Shown here piece by piece: positions 1-8,903 of a DNA stretch of 64,000 nt. Position numbers and translations under genes: made by a program. The notes beneath the pieces were generated by a model. The model made no database searches and had not been told where the DNA came from. It was given only the letters and a program-made list of their open reading frames with translations. Origin of the DNA: Dialister succinatiphilus YIT 11850 (GTDB taxonomy: Bacteria; Bacillota; Negativicutes; Veillonellales; Dialisteraceae); assembly GCF_000242435.1 (NCBI RefSeq), contig NZ_JH591187.1, forward strand, positions 1,004,291 through 1,068,290. The letters run 5' to 3'. Position 1 is the stretch's first letter. Each line of letters opens with the position of its first letter.

Positions 1-194
1 TGCCACGGAAATTATAACATTTCCACTCAAGGGGAGGCTTTCCTCTTTTATTGTTTCTGGAAAAATTCCCCTACCGAGTAAAATTTTACACTAAGAGCCG
101 CGACAGGGTAAGTCTTCCAAGCATAAGCCCGCCCTATATGTCAAAGCATAAGAGACTGCTTCTTTTAAAATCCCGCCCGCCTTCCGCCTATGGA
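1..194. other. Left edge, no gene recognised
   Basis: Nothing convincing is encoded here on either strand. The stretch lies downstream of the thymidylate kinase gene on the minus strand. A short GAGG/CCTC hairpin followed by TTTTATTG near 34-52 could be a weak plus-strand terminator of a gene outside the window. Confidence 0.4.
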
Positions 195-863
195 CTATTT
201 CATCACTGCCGCTGCTGCCTGCGCCACGTCTATACCAATAGCCTCGATGCTTCGGAGTTTTCCATCTCTTGTACAGGAAATCCGTTTCCAGCCATACCGG
301 TCCACCAGCTCCTGATAAGCGCCGCAGCATTTCTTCAGATAGTCCAGATGCTGCTCGTGGATATCCATGGATCCTCCCTGAAGGGCTCTTTTTTTAACAA
401 GACCTTCGGACACCGAAAGAGGAATATCAAGAAGAATGACCAGATCGGGCCTTGGCAGCTCCAGTTCCTCATATTCCGTTTTTTCCAGCCAGGAGAGGAA
501 TTCTTCCCTTTTCTCTACATCTTCATACTTGGTCATCTGATGCACCATGTTGCTGGTAGTGTAGCGATCGGCAATGATGATGCCGCCCTTTTCGTAGAAG
601 CTCTTCCATTTCATGCGATAGGAAGCGAAGCGGTCTACCGCATAAAAAAGGGAGGCTGCATAGGGATTGACATCAGAAGGGTCCCTGCCAAAGTCTCCTT
701 TCAGATACATTTTCACCAGAGATGACGAGGGGCTGTCATAGTCAGGAAAGGATACATGCATGACTTCCCTTTTTTCCTGCCTCAGTTTCTTCTCCAGAAG
801 GGCAGACTGGGTTTCTTTACCACTGCCATCAATTCCTTCCAGTACGATGAGGGTTCCTTTCAT
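195..863 (-). CDS. tmk: Thymidylate kinase (dTMP kinase)
   Basis: Predicted to phosphorylate dTMP to dTDP with ATP, a cytoplasmic step of dTTP synthesis. The protein has about 222 residues, normal for the family. The P-loop GIDGSGKETQ follows the first strand, and the DRYTTSN segment near the middle matches the DR(Y/F) nucleotide motif. A longer reading begins at an ATG at 878, but a GAAGGAG ribosome site lies inside that extension just before the ATG at 863, so 863 is preferred. It is the last gene of the glmU-prs-pth-tmk series, separated from pth by a hairpin. The family also includes other deoxynucleoside monophosphate kinases, so exact substrate preference is inferred. Confidence 0.88.
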   Translation of the reverse strand: MKGTLIVLEGIDGSGKETQSALLEKKLRQEKREVMHVSFPDYDSPSSSLVKMYLKGDFGRDPSDVNPYAASLFYAVDRFASYRMKWKSFYEKGGIIIADRYTTSNMVHQMTKYEDVEKREEFLSWLEKTEYEELELPRPDLVILLDIPLSVSEGLVKKRALQGGSMDIHEQHLDYLKKCCGAYQELVDRYGWKRISCTRDGKLRSIEAIGIDVAQAAAAVMK

Positions 864-881
864 TCTTTCTCCTTCCATAAA

Positions 882-909
882 AGAGGCAGTTTCCGGAGAA
901 ACTGCCTCT
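882..909 (-). terminator. Hairpin between pth and tmk
   Basis: A perfect 12-bp stem (AGAGGCAGTTTC) with a 4-nt loop, followed on the minus strand by TTTTATGG. It would end or attenuate the glmU-prs-pth transcript just before the tmk ribosome site. Confidence 0.7.
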
Positions 910-914
910 GTCTA

Positions 915-1487
915 TTATCCTTTTCTTTTGGGATTGAACACATTCATAGCATGGTCCACTCCGTCCTTCAGGGCGGATTCAATGGAGTCTGCTGTATGAA
1001 TCTTTGCGTCTTCAATTTTCTGGATATCTTCTCCGTAGGGACGGCTTAACACATGCTCCACCACTGTATGACCGTCTTGAGGATGGCCTACACCGATGCG
1101 GAAACGGTTGAAATTTTCACTTCCCAGATGGGCGATGAGGGATTTAATCCCGTTGTGTCCGCCGGAAGCTCCTTTTTTACGGATTCTTGTCTTTCCCGGC
1201 GGCAGGTCCAGATCATCGCAGATAATATAAATATCATCCAAATCCACCTTGTAGTAGCGGGCAATGGCCCCTACCGCTTCGCCGCTATTATTCATATAGG
1301 TCAGGGGCTTTACCAGGAGCACCTTTTCCCCGTTTACCAGGGTCTGACCGATTTCCGCCTTCATGTCCTCCTTCCAGAGAGTCACATGCCAGCGACGGGC
1401 CAGTTCGTCGATTACATCGAAGCCCATGTTGTGGCGGGTATGCTCATACTCTTTCCCCGGATTTCCAAGTCCTGCAATAATTTTCAT
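915..1487 (-). CDS. pth: Peptidyl-tRNA hydrolase
   Basis: Releases tRNA from peptidyl-tRNAs that drop off the ribosome. The protein has 190 residues, typical for bacterial Pth. The N-terminal GLGNPGKEYEHTRHNMGF carries the conserved Asn and the catalytic His of the HNxG motif. FRIGVGHP and the DDLDLPPG segment also match the family. The start ATG overlaps the prs stop by one base (TAATG), so the two genes are translationally coupled in one operon. Confidence 0.96.
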   Translation of the reverse strand: MKIIAGLGNPGKEYEHTRHNMGFDVIDELARRWHVTLWKEDMKAEIGQTLVNGEKVLLVKPLTYMNNSGEAVGAIARYYKVDLDDIYIICDDLDLPPGKTRIRKKGASGGHNGIKSLIAHLGSENFNRFRIGVGHPQDGHTVVEHVLSRPYGEDIQKIEDAKIHTADSIESALKDGVDHAMNVFNPKRKG

Positions 1488-2440
1488 TATTTATCGAAGA
1501 GCTGGCTTACGGAAGCATCGTGGAAAATACGGAGGATGGCTTCGCCCAGGAGCGGAGCGATGGAAAGAACGGTGAGTTTGTCCTGGATTTTTTCTTTCGG
1601 AATAGGAAGGGAATTAGTCACAATCAGTTCCTTAATGTTGGAATTTCTGATTCTCTCTGTAGCCGGGTCAGTAAGTACAGGATGGCATACGGCAGCATAC
1701 ACATCTCTGGCACCATATTCAGCAAGCGCTTTGGCACCTTCGCAGAGGGAGCCGGCAGTATCTACGATATCATCCACAACGAAGCAGTTTCTGTCTTTCA
1801 CATCACCGATGATGTTCATCACTTTGGCAACACCCGGTTCCGGACGGCGCTTTTCAATGATGGCAATCGGTGCACCTACTCTGTCAGCCAGTTCGCGGGC
1901 ACGGGTTACACCGCCCAAGTCCGGGGAAACGATGGTCAGGTTATCCAGGTTCTTGGATTTCACATAGTCTGCCAGAAGGGATGCAGACATGAGATGATCT
2001 ACTGGTACGTCGAAGAAACCCTGAATCTGGCCTGCGTGGAGGTCCATGGTCACCACTCTGGTCACACCGGCGGTGGACATGAGGTCTGCCACCAGCTTGG
2101 CGCTGATTGGTTCACGGCCTCTGGTTTTTCTATCCTGACGGGCATAGCCGTAATAAGGCACCACCACAGTGATGTGACGGGCAGAAGCTCTCTTCAGGGC
2201 ATCCACCATGATGAGCATTTCCATGAGGTTATCATTGACCGGTGCTCCGGTAGGCTGAATGATGAAGCAGTCCTTGCCGCGGACACTTTCATTAATCATG
2301 ACCTGAATTTCACCATTGTTGAAACGTCCGCAGATAGCCTTTCCCAGCGGCACTCCGATGTAGTCAGAAATTTCCTTTGCCAGTGCCGGGTGTGCGGTTC
2401 CTGTAAAAATCTTCAGTTTAGAAGTGTCTTCCATGTCCAT
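1487..2440 (-). CDS. prs: Ribose-phosphate pyrophosphokinase
   Basis: Makes PRPP from ribose 5-phosphate and ATP, feeding purine, pyrimidine, NAD and histidine synthesis. The protein has 317 residues, the usual class I length. Visible motifs are the flexible-loop YYGYARQDRK and the PRPP-binding loop VDDIVDTAGSL near residue 220. The start ATG follows GGGAGAGGCAGCAAA. The gene lies between glmU (150-bp gap) and pth (1-bp overlap), a conserved Firmicute arrangement. Confidence 0.97.
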   Translation of the reverse strand: MDMEDTSKLKIFTGTAHPALAKEISDYIGVPLGKAICGRFNNGEIQVMINESVRGKDCFIIQPTGAPVNDNLMEMLIMVDALKRASARHITVVVPYYGYARQDRKTRGREPISAKLVADLMSTAGVTRVVTMDLHAGQIQGFFDVPVDHLMSASLLADYVKSKNLDNLTIVSPDLGGVTRARELADRVGAPIAIIEKRRPEPGVAKVMNIIGDVKDRNCFVVDDIVDTAGSLCEGAKALAEYGARDVYAAVCHPVLTDPATERIRNSNIKELIVTNSLPIPKEKIQDKLTVLSIAPLLGEAILRIFHDASVSQLFDK

Positions 2441-2592
2441 TTTGCTGCCTCTCCCTTTCCTTTCAATGTGAAAGTGTAAAAAGTTTTTCCATGGTCTGTG
2501 GATAGAATCCCATCATCCACTATCCTATGCTTTTATTATATACCAGTTTACCGGTAAAATAACAGTGAAAAATAAGATTTTATAAAAGGAAA

Positions 2593-3969
2593 TCAATCCT
2601 TATAGGTGTCTTCCTTCACCCAATCTTCAATATTCGTCTGACGGGCCCTTGCCACGGACAGCGCCTTGGCTGGCACATCTTTAGTAATGGTGGAACCGGC
2701 GGCAGTGAAGGCCCTTTCACCGATATGTACCGGTGCTACCAGGTTCGTATTGCAGCCGATAAAGGCATGGTCATCCACCCGGCAGCGGTGCTTTGTCTTT
2801 CCATCGAAATTGACGGTAACAGTACCGCAGCCGAAATTCACATTCCTGCCTAAATCCGAATCACCGCAGTAAATGAGGTGAGGCAGTTTAGTGCCGTCAT
2901 CTACTGTGGAATTCTTCACTTCTACGAAATTACCGATTTTAATATGGTCATGGAGCACCGTGTTCGGGCGGAGATGGACGAAAGGTCCGATTTCATCAAA
3001 ATTCCCGATAGTGCATTCATGGGCATAGACCCGGTTGAGATGGGTGCCTTCCCCCACAGTCACATCGGTGAGCTGAGTATCAGGGCCGATAATGCAGTCT
3101 TTACCAATCACTGTCTTTCCCTGGAGAATGGTACCGGGATACAAAATGGTATCCTGTCCCACTTCCACATCCTGTTCCACGTAGGTGTTTTCCGGATTGA
3201 TAATGCTGACGCCCCGGGCCATCAGCTCTTCTGCCTTTCTAAGACGGAGCACCCGGTCTGCAGCTGCCAGCTGGACTCTGGAATTAACACCCATGGTTTC
3301 GTCAGCATCCTCTGCTGCCACAGGAATGACCTTCTGCCCTTCACGAATCATAATTTCAAACACATCGGTCAGGTAATATTCGCCCTGAGCATTTTTGTTA
3401 TCTATTTTCTTCAAAGCATCCAGCAAAGGGCCTGCTTTGAATACATAGGTGCCAGTATTGATTTCATGGACTGCCAGCTGCTCTGGCGTGCCGTCCTTCT
3501 GCTCCACAATGGAAGTCATCTGGCCTTTCTCATCCCGAAGAACACGACCGTAGCCGAAAGGATCAGTCAGAATGGCTGTCAGTACGGCAGCAGATGCATT
3601 TTCCTTCCGGCAGGTCTCTGCCAGGGATGCAATCGTTTCACTCCGAAGAAGAGGGGTATCGCCGCAGATGACAAGCACATAACCCTCCCGGTCCGTCAGG
3701 AGAGGAGCCCCCTGCATCACCGCATGGCCTGTGCCAAGCTGCTCTGCCTGGTGGACAAAATCCACATGCTGTCCTGAAAGATCCTTCCTCACCAGCTCTT
3801 CCTTAAATCCTGTAATTACCACACACTTTGCAAAACCGGCCTGCCGTACCACCCGGATTACCTGCTCCACCATAGGCACACCGCACACGCGGTGCAGAAC
3901 CTTCGGTAAAGCGGACTTCATGCGAGTCCCCTGTCCGGCAGCCAGAATCAGGGCTGTTAAATCTGCCAT
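2593..3969 (-). CDS. glmU: Bifunctional UDP-GlcNAc pyrophosphorylase / glucosamine-1-P acetyltransferase
   Basis: Acetylates glucosamine 1-phosphate and uridylylates the product to UDP-GlcNAc, the precursor of peptidoglycan and lipid A. The 458 residues match the family. The N-terminal half starts with the nucleotidyltransferase signature LILAAGQGTRMKS. The C-terminal half is a left-handed beta helix of hexapeptide repeats, with the HLIYCGDSDLG and NFGCGTVTVNFDG segments of the acetyltransferase site. AGGAGGAACA precedes the ATG, and a good promoter lies about 30 bp upstream of it. Confidence 0.97.
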   Translation of the reverse strand: MADLTALILAAGQGTRMKSALPKVLHRVCGVPMVEQVIRVVRQAGFAKCVVITGFKEELVRKDLSGQHVDFVHQAEQLGTGHAVMQGAPLLTDREGYVLVICGDTPLLRSETIASLAETCRKENASAAVLTAILTDPFGYGRVLRDEKGQMTSIVEQKDGTPEQLAVHEINTGTYVFKAGPLLDALKKIDNKNAQGEYYLTDVFEIMIREGQKVIPVAAEDADETMGVNSRVQLAAADRVLRLRKAEELMARGVSIINPENTYVEQDVEVGQDTILYPGTILQGKTVIGKDCIIGPDTQLTDVTVGEGTHLNRVYAHECTIGNFDEIGPFVHLRPNTVLHDHIKIGNFVEVKNSTVDDGTKLPHLIYCGDSDLGRNVNFGCGTVTVNFDGKTKHRCRVDDHAFIGCNTNLVAPVHIGERAFTAAGSTITKDVPAKALSVARARQTNIEDWVKEDTYKD

Positions 3970-3997
3970 TGTTCCTCCTGCTGCAAACGACCTGAAA

Positions 3998-4025
3998 ACT
4001 ATATATACACGGATATCATTGTCAA
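3998..4025 (-). promoter_or_regulatory. Sigma-A type promoter of glmU
   Basis: Minus strand TTGACA, 16-bp spacer, TATAGT. The -10 box lies about 30 bp upstream of the glmU ATG. It would drive glmU-prs-pth. Confidence 0.7.
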
Positions 4026-4137
4026 ATATAAGTAAAACCCGTAGCTTTTATTTTAGCAAATGAGAATGATCATGGCAAGGTAAAATAGAGAGAGTCCTGG
4101 CCCATTCTGTTCACCCATCTGTTTCAAAAAGAATTAT

Positions 4138-4200
4138 GAAACTTTCGCCACCAGTTTCCTGTTTATAAGGATACCATCTTCCTCACGCCAGGCAGAAATT
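4138..4200. repeat. Single copy of the GTTTCC/GGAAAC repeat family
   Basis: GAAACTTTCGCCACC, AGTTTCCTG, GGATACCATC, CTCACGCC and GGCAG follow in the same order as in the 59-bp tandem units at 31459-31736. It is closest to the last unit there. The copy lies between the acyltransferase terminator and the glmU promoter. The right-hand GGAAAC arm is degraded to AGAAAT. Confidence 0.65.
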
Positions 4201-4229
4201 TTTTGCCTCTCCTTTCCCGCCTGTGAAAC

Positions 4230-4257
4230 AAAAAAGCAGCCCCACAAGGGAGCTGCT
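4230..4257 (-). terminator. Rho-independent terminator of the acyltransferase gene
   Basis: On the minus strand the stem AGCAGCTCCC / GGGGCTGCT with a TTGT loop is followed by TTTTTTG. It lies about 55 bp after the acyltransferase stop. Confidence 0.85.
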
Positions 4258-4312
4258 TTCGGCTCGCAGGAAACTCTGTCCTTTTCCCCACAGAAATGAG
4301 AAAGGCGGTTCC

Positions 4313-6166
4313 CTACATCTTTGATGCTATAGCATCATGGATCAGGGCTGCATAGGCTGCGGTGCCTTCGTTATTGGGATGGATATTGTCCCCTCCCAGC
4401 CATTCAGGATGCTTGGTCACTTCCCCCTGCCAGTCTACCAGTGTGACATTAGGATATGCCCGGGCTATCTGTCTCAAATAGGCATTGTTGCTGTCCTGCC
4501 AGCTGGTGGCGGGACAGTGGACAGTGACCCAGAAAATATGGCGGTCAGGGCCCAGATAGTCCAAAAGGCCCCGGGTTTCCTCTTCGTACTGACCATCCAG
4601 AGGACCATTGGTACCAAGAGAAACCACCACCGTATTTCCGAGGACTCCCATCTGGTTCATCTGACGGGCCACGTCAAGACCAGCGCCCACATAACGAGAT
4701 ACCTTGGCATCAATGTAGCAGTCCGGGAGCACATCTCTCAGTGCCATGGCAGAGCCAAGCATGACAGAATCCCCGATGCAGGCCACATGATCCAGAGCAG
4801 GCCGGCTCTCAGCCCCCTTCTCCTCAGGAATGGGAATAGCTTCAGTCTGCTGGGCTTCCAGCATCTTTTCATTTTCTGCAAACTGTTCCTTCATTTCAGC
4901 CATATCCGCAGCCCGGCTATCGGCGGAATTCCAGATGCCCCGGCACCCGTAGGCCATGAAGGGAAAGGCGGGCAGGGAAATCAGAAGGATGGCTGCCGCC
5001 TGAATCGCCATTTTTCTCGGGTGAAGAAAGAGCCGGGAAGGGACGGAAAGAAGCCCTGAAAGAAGCTCCGTCCACACCGAGAGAAGAAGGATGAGCAGAA
5101 GCTCCAGCGCTTCCATGGCATAAGGCATGGTTCCTTCCCATTTCATATAGCGGAAAAGGAAAATAACCGGGTACTGCCACAGAAAAATGCCATAGCTGTA
5201 TTTGCCAATCCAGCGGAAAAGAGGATTATCCATGAGCTGTCCAAAAGGAAGCCTGCTGTCCGCTGTCCAGAGAAGAAGCAGCAGAAATACCAGTGTATAA
5301 GCCCCCATAGCCCACTGATAAACCTGGGGAAACTGGCCGTCCAGCAGCACATAACCGGCGCCTGTGAAAAGGAGGGCAAAGAGGTAGAGCAAAGAGACTC
5401 CGCTTTTCCGGAAAGTTCCCATTTCTTGGGAAGGAATGCGGCGAGCCAGATAAAATCCCAGAGCCCCGCCAAGAAGAAGGGCATAAATTCGGGTATCGGT
5501 ACCGTAATAAAGTCTTGTCATATTCATGCCTTCCCCAAAATCAAAAGGCATGATTCCCATGGCTGCCACACCACCTGCCAGAAAGAGAAATGTGCCGGCC
5601 CGGGGACTCAGCACTCTGGAAACGGCTATATAGAGACCAAAAAGAAGAGGCCACAGCAGGTAGTACTGCAGTTCGATTCCCAAAAACCAGAGGTGGGTAA
5701 AAGGAGACTGATTGGCCATTCTGGTAAAATAATCAGCATTTTCGCTAATCTGCCACCAGTTATTGTATCCCAGCACCACCGATACCACTTCCATCCGGAT
5801 GGCTTTAATCACATCCGGCGCCAGGACGGAATATATCCCTACCGTCAGTAAAATCATAATCAGGAGAGAGGGGTATATCCGTTTAATTCTTTTCCATATA
5901 TAAGACCGGAGCGAAAAGGAATGGCTGATTCTGCTCTTTTCGCTCGTATAGGCCAAAAGACAGCCGGTCAGCACGAAAAAAAGGGATACCCCCAGCCAGC
6001 CGCCCCGAATCGTCTGGGGAAACATATGAAACAGGGTAACCCCCGTGATAGCCAGGGTTCGAAGGCCATCAAGTCCTGAAATACGGTTTTCCTTGCCGTC
6101 CTTGCAAGAACAGCTGTTTTCTGTATCAGAAGCAATGTCTTTCACTGCTGCATATTCGTTTTTCAT
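4313..6166 (-). CDS. Membrane acyltransferase (acyltransferase-3) fused to an SGNH hydrolase domain
   Basis: Predicted to transfer an acetyl or acyl group across the membrane to a cell-surface glycan. The first 380 or so residues form an acyltransferase-3 domain with about ten membrane segments. It opens with GLDGLRTLAITGVTLFHM, whose His is the usual catalytic residue. The C-terminal 150 residues are a periplasmic SGNH domain with GDS (CIGDSVMLG), SLGTNG and DNIHPN blocks holding Ser, Asn and Asp/His. The fusion resembles OatA and OafA-like O-acetyltransferases, so peptidoglycan or polysaccharide O-acetylation is likely. The acceptor cannot be told from sequence. It is a single gene with a terminator on both sides. 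Confidence 0.88.
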   Translation of the reverse strand: MKNEYAAVKDIASDTENSCSCKDGKENRISGLDGLRTLAITGVTLFHMFPQTIRGGWLGVSLFFVLTGCLLAYTSEKSRISHSFSLRSYIWKRIKRIYPSLLIMILLTVGIYSVLAPDVIKAIRMEVVSVVLGYNNWWQISENADYFTRMANQSPFTHLWFLGIELQYYLLWPLLFGLYIAVSRVLSPRAGTFLFLAGGVAAMGIMPFDFGEGMNMTRLYYGTDTRIYALLLGGALGFYLARRIPSQEMGTFRKSGVSLLYLFALLFTGAGYVLLDGQFPQVYQWAMGAYTLVFLLLLLWTADSRLPFGQLMDNPLFRWIGKYSYGIFLWQYPVIFLFRYMKWEGTMPYAMEALELLLILLLSVWTELLSGLLSVPSRLFLHPRKMAIQAAAILLISLPAFPFMAYGCRGIWNSADSRAADMAEMKEQFAENEKMLEAQQTEAIPIPEEKGAESRPALDHVACIGDSVMLGSAMALRDVLPDCYIDAKVSRYVGAGLDVARQMNQMGVLGNTVVVSLGTNGPLDGQYEEETRGLLDYLGPDRHIFWVTVHCPATSWQDSNNAYLRQIARAYPNVTLVDWQGEVTKHPEWLGGDNIHPNNEGTAAYAALIHDAIASKM

Positions 6167-6352
6167 TTGACTTCTTTCTATCCGGCATGTTCCGGAAATG
6201 ACAGGTTATTTGAAAAAGCAGGAATCCCTTCGCCGGATCTGCCTTGTTGAAGATTTGGATGCCGTGGGCGCTCCTGAGATTTCTCAAGAAAAGCGCCTGT
6301 GATTTTCTGCAAGTGTCCTATATTTTATATCATTTCCTCCCCTTTTTCCATC

Positions 6353-6392
6353 AAAAAATCCCTTTTTTTCGATGGGGAAAAAGGGATTTTTT
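6353..6392 (-). terminator. Strong terminator after the P1 peptidase gene
   Basis: A stem of about 17 bp: an AAAAAATCCCTTTTT arm pairs with its complement around a GATG loop. The arms themselves supply A and T tracts, so it can work in both directions. It ends the lspA-rluD-P1 peptidase operon. Confidence 0.85.
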
Positions 6393-6426
6393 AATGATAC
6401 AAAGAGTTCTTTCATCAGAAGGGGTC

Positions 6427-7392
6427 TTACTTTTCTGATAACTTCTTCAGCCTGTCCGAAAAGGCCGGCCTACCGCCCATGGATTCCGCACTCCTTACGG
6501 CATCCAGAATGGCCAGGCGGATTGCTTCTTCTGCCAGATAGCCCACCGTGTCCACCGGCGCTTCCACTTCGCCGGAGGCCATGGTGAATACCGTATCTCC
6601 GTCCATAGTGGTATGGACCGGACGGATGGCTCTGGCATAGCCATCATGAGCCATGCCGGATACTGCTTTGCATTCCGCCTTGGTAAGCCTGGCATTGGTC
6701 ATCACACAGCCGATGGATGTATTAGTGCCCATGTGCCTTTGAAAGCCTTTCATCATCAGTTCATGGGAAGAAATAAAATGGCTGTCATCATCGGACAGTG
6801 CACCGGCCAGAATGTGATCTCCTTCATAGATTTCGCCGCAGGCATTAACTGCCATGTAGGCGCCTACATAGAGACCGCCGGGAAGTCCGAATTCCGCATA
6901 ACCGGCGCCGCTTTTCATGGCATGGGCAAATCCCCTGAGCTTTCCTACGGACGCACCGGTACCGGCGCCATAGCAGCCCACAGGAAATGTATCAGAGGCT
7001 TTAGACGCTGCCAGATAGCCCATTTGTATATCCGGATGGGCATGGCTGCTGCCTATGGACAAATCAAAAAGTACGGCGCCGCAGACAATGGGCACTGTAA
7101 TATCACCTACCGGAAATCCTGCTCCCTGCTTTGCCAGGTAATTCATAACGCCGCTGTCTGCCTCCAATCCGAAGGCAGAACCGCCGGAAAGAACGACAGC
7201 ATGGATTTTCTGCACCGTCTTTTCCGGACTCAATAAATCAGTTTCCCTGGTGCCCGGTGCGCAGCCTCTCACATCGACGCCCGCCGAAGCGCCATCTTTA
7301 GGCGCCAGAATGACCGTCACACCGGTGAGGCCTTCCCTGTCTTCCGCCGTACCGATAGTAAAGCCCGGCACATGAGTTTTTCTGTATTCCAT
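6427..7392 (-). CDS. P1 family peptidase (DmpA / L-aminopeptidase-D-esterase type)
   Basis: An N-terminal-nucleophile hydrolase that cuts itself and removes N-terminal residues from peptides or amino-acid amides. About 321 residues, near the family norm. The NTSIGCVMTNARL block carries the Thr/Ser nucleophile region, and the GGSAFGLEADSGVM segment is also typical. The start at 7392 was chosen because its ATG overlaps the rluD stop by one base (TAATG) and AAAAGGGGAAG precedes it. An in-frame ATG at 7425 lies inside rluD. It is the last gene of the lspA operon. The physiological substrate is unknown. Confidence 0.88.
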   Translation of the reverse strand: MEYRKTHVPGFTIGTAEDREGLTGVTVILAPKDGASAGVDVRGCAPGTRETDLLSPEKTVQKIHAVVLSGGSAFGLEADSGVMNYLAKQGAGFPVGDITVPIVCGAVLFDLSIGSSHAHPDIQMGYLAASKASDTFPVGCYGAGTGASVGKLRGFAHAMKSGAGYAEFGLPGGLYVGAYMAVNACGEIYEGDHILAGALSDDDSHFISSHELMMKGFQRHMGTNTSIGCVMTNARLTKAECKAVSGMAHDGYARAIRPVHTTMDGDTVFTMASGEVEAPVDTVGYLAEEAIRLAILDAVRSAESMGGRPAFSDRLKKLSEK

Positions 7393-8318
7393 TATACTTC
7401 CCCTTTTCTGGCCATAGAAAGGCATCGCTTCAAATCTTCCGGCACCGGTGCTTCAAAATGCATGGGCTTTCCGGTGACCGGATGCGTGAGGTCCAGTGTC
7501 CAGGAGTGAAGAGCCTGTCCTTCGATGGGAAAATGATCTTTCTTCCACCCATAGAGAGGATCATTCACCACAGGATGGCCGATGTAGGCCATGTGCACGC
7601 GAATCTGGTGGGTACGGCCCGTTTCCAGCTTCAGTTCCAGGAACGAATAGCCCGGCATAAACTCCTCCACTCTGTAATGAGTGACTGCAGGCTTTCCTGT
7701 TTTAGGCTGCACGTCCCATTTCATACGGTCCTTCACGCTCCGCCCCAGAGGCAGGCGGATGACCCCTGTATTTCCTTCCATCTGCCCGTGAACCAGGGCC
7801 AGATAATGGCGCTGGGCTTCATGGGCCCTGATTTCTTCCTTCAGTACAGGAAATGCCCTTGCCGATTTAGCCGCCACCATAACGCCGGACGTGTCTTTGT
7901 CCAGCCGGTGCACAATGCCCGGGCGGATGGGATCCTCACAGGCAGTAAGGAGGGAAGGTCCGCAGTGATACAGGAGCCCATTGGCCAGCGTACCGTCAGG
8001 ATTTCCAAAGCCCGGATGCACCACCATACCCCGGGCCTTGTTAATCACAATCATATCCTCATCCTCATAGAGAATTTGAAGGGGCAGGTCCTGGGGCACC
8101 AGCGTGAGCTCCTTCTTTTCTTCCCAGGAAAAGGAAATTTCATCTCCCGCTTTCACATGGTAATTGGGCCGAAGCATTTTGCCGGAGGAAAGGAGAGCCC
8201 TTCCCTCCTTCATCTGGTTCTGCACCTCCGACCGGGTCAGCCCCGAGGCATCCTGCAGCACCTTGTCCAGCCGGGTTCCCTCTTCTTTTTCCGTAATATG
8301 ACAGGTTATCTGGTTCAT
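7392..8318 (-). CDS. rluD: RluD-type 23S rRNA pseudouridine synthase
   Basis: Converts uridines in 23S rRNA to pseudouridine. The 308 residues contain an N-terminal S4-like RNA-binding region and the catalytic block HRLDKDTSGVMV, whose Asp is the nucleophile. GRTHQIRVHMAYIGHPV is the second conserved block. The start overlaps the lspA stop by 4 bp and the stop overlaps the P1 peptidase start by 1 bp. The lspA-rluD pairing is common in Firmicutes. A second RluC/RluD family member lies at 53042-54016, so the exact target uridines are uncertain. Confidence 0.93.
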   Translation of the reverse strand: MNQITCHITEKEEGTRLDKVLQDASGLTRSEVQNQMKEGRALLSSGKMLRPNYHVKAGDEISFSWEEKKELTLVPQDLPLQILYEDEDMIVINKARGMVVHPGFGNPDGTLANGLLYHCGPSLLTACEDPIRPGIVHRLDKDTSGVMVAAKSARAFPVLKEEIRAHEAQRHYLALVHGQMEGNTGVIRLPLGRSVKDRMKWDVQPKTGKPAVTHYRVEEFMPGYSFLELKLETGRTHQIRVHMAYIGHPVVNDPLYGWKKDHFPIEGQALHSWTLDLTHPVTGKPMHFEAPVPEDLKRCLSMARKGEV

Positions 8319-8749
8319 TCACTGTGTCTCCAAAAGTAAAAAGCAATAAGACCTACGCCAAGGCAGATGAAAATATCGGCCACATTAAAAATAGGCCAGA
8401 TGCGGAAATCAAAAAAATCTACCACCGCCCCCAGACGGACGCGGTCAATACCGTTTCCTAAAGCGCCGCCAAGAAGCATGCCTACCGCCGCGGGAAAATA
8501 GAAAGGCTTTTCCGGGATTCTTTTCCTCATCACGAAAAAAGCAACGAAAAGAACGGCCACAATGGCCAGGAAAAACCAGTCCTGATGGGGCAGAAGGCCG
8601 AAGGCAGCGCCGGGGTTCAGGATATAGGTCAAATGAAATACATTCCGTATGAGCGGAATCGTTTCACCCAGCTCCATGTGGCTGACTACAATCCATTTCA
8701 CCAGCTGGTCGAAAACAGTTACGAAAATAGCAATCAGTACGGTCGTCAT
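8315..8749 (-). CDS. lspA: Lipoprotein signal peptidase (signal peptidase II)
   Basis: Removes the signal peptide from diacylglyceryl-modified prolipoproteins in the inner membrane. The protein has 144 residues and four membrane segments. The two catalytic Asp residues are visible in GNGIDRVRLG and FNVADIFI, and NPGAAFG is also conserved. AGGAGGATTTT precedes the ATG. Two TATAAT-like boxes lie 15-50 bp upstream. It is the first gene of the lspA-rluD-P1 peptidase operon. Confidence 0.95.
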   Translation of the reverse strand: MTTVLIAIFVTVFDQLVKWIVVSHMELGETIPLIRNVFHLTYILNPGAAFGLLPHQDWFFLAIVAVLFVAFFVMRKRIPEKPFYFPAAVGMLLGGALGNGIDRVRLGAVVDFFDFRIWPIFNVADIFICLGVGLIAFYFWRHSE

Positions 8750-8860
8750 AAAATCCTCCTGGCTTGTATTATATCATATGGGAATCAGAGATTATACGAG
8801 GTTTATAGATAGACTGTACCGAAAGGGATGCCTGATGGCACTTGACTTTCTCGAAAATAC

Positions 8861-8892
8861 AAAAACCGCAGAGCTCTGGGCTCTGCGGTTTC
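8861..8892 (-). terminator. Terminator of the 3D-domain gene
   Basis: An 11-bp stem (AACCGCAGAGC) with a 5-nt loop, followed on the minus strand by TTTTTGTATTT. It lies 12 bp after the 3D-domain gene stop. Confidence 0.88.
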
Positions 8893-8903
8893 ATATGTTT
8901 TTA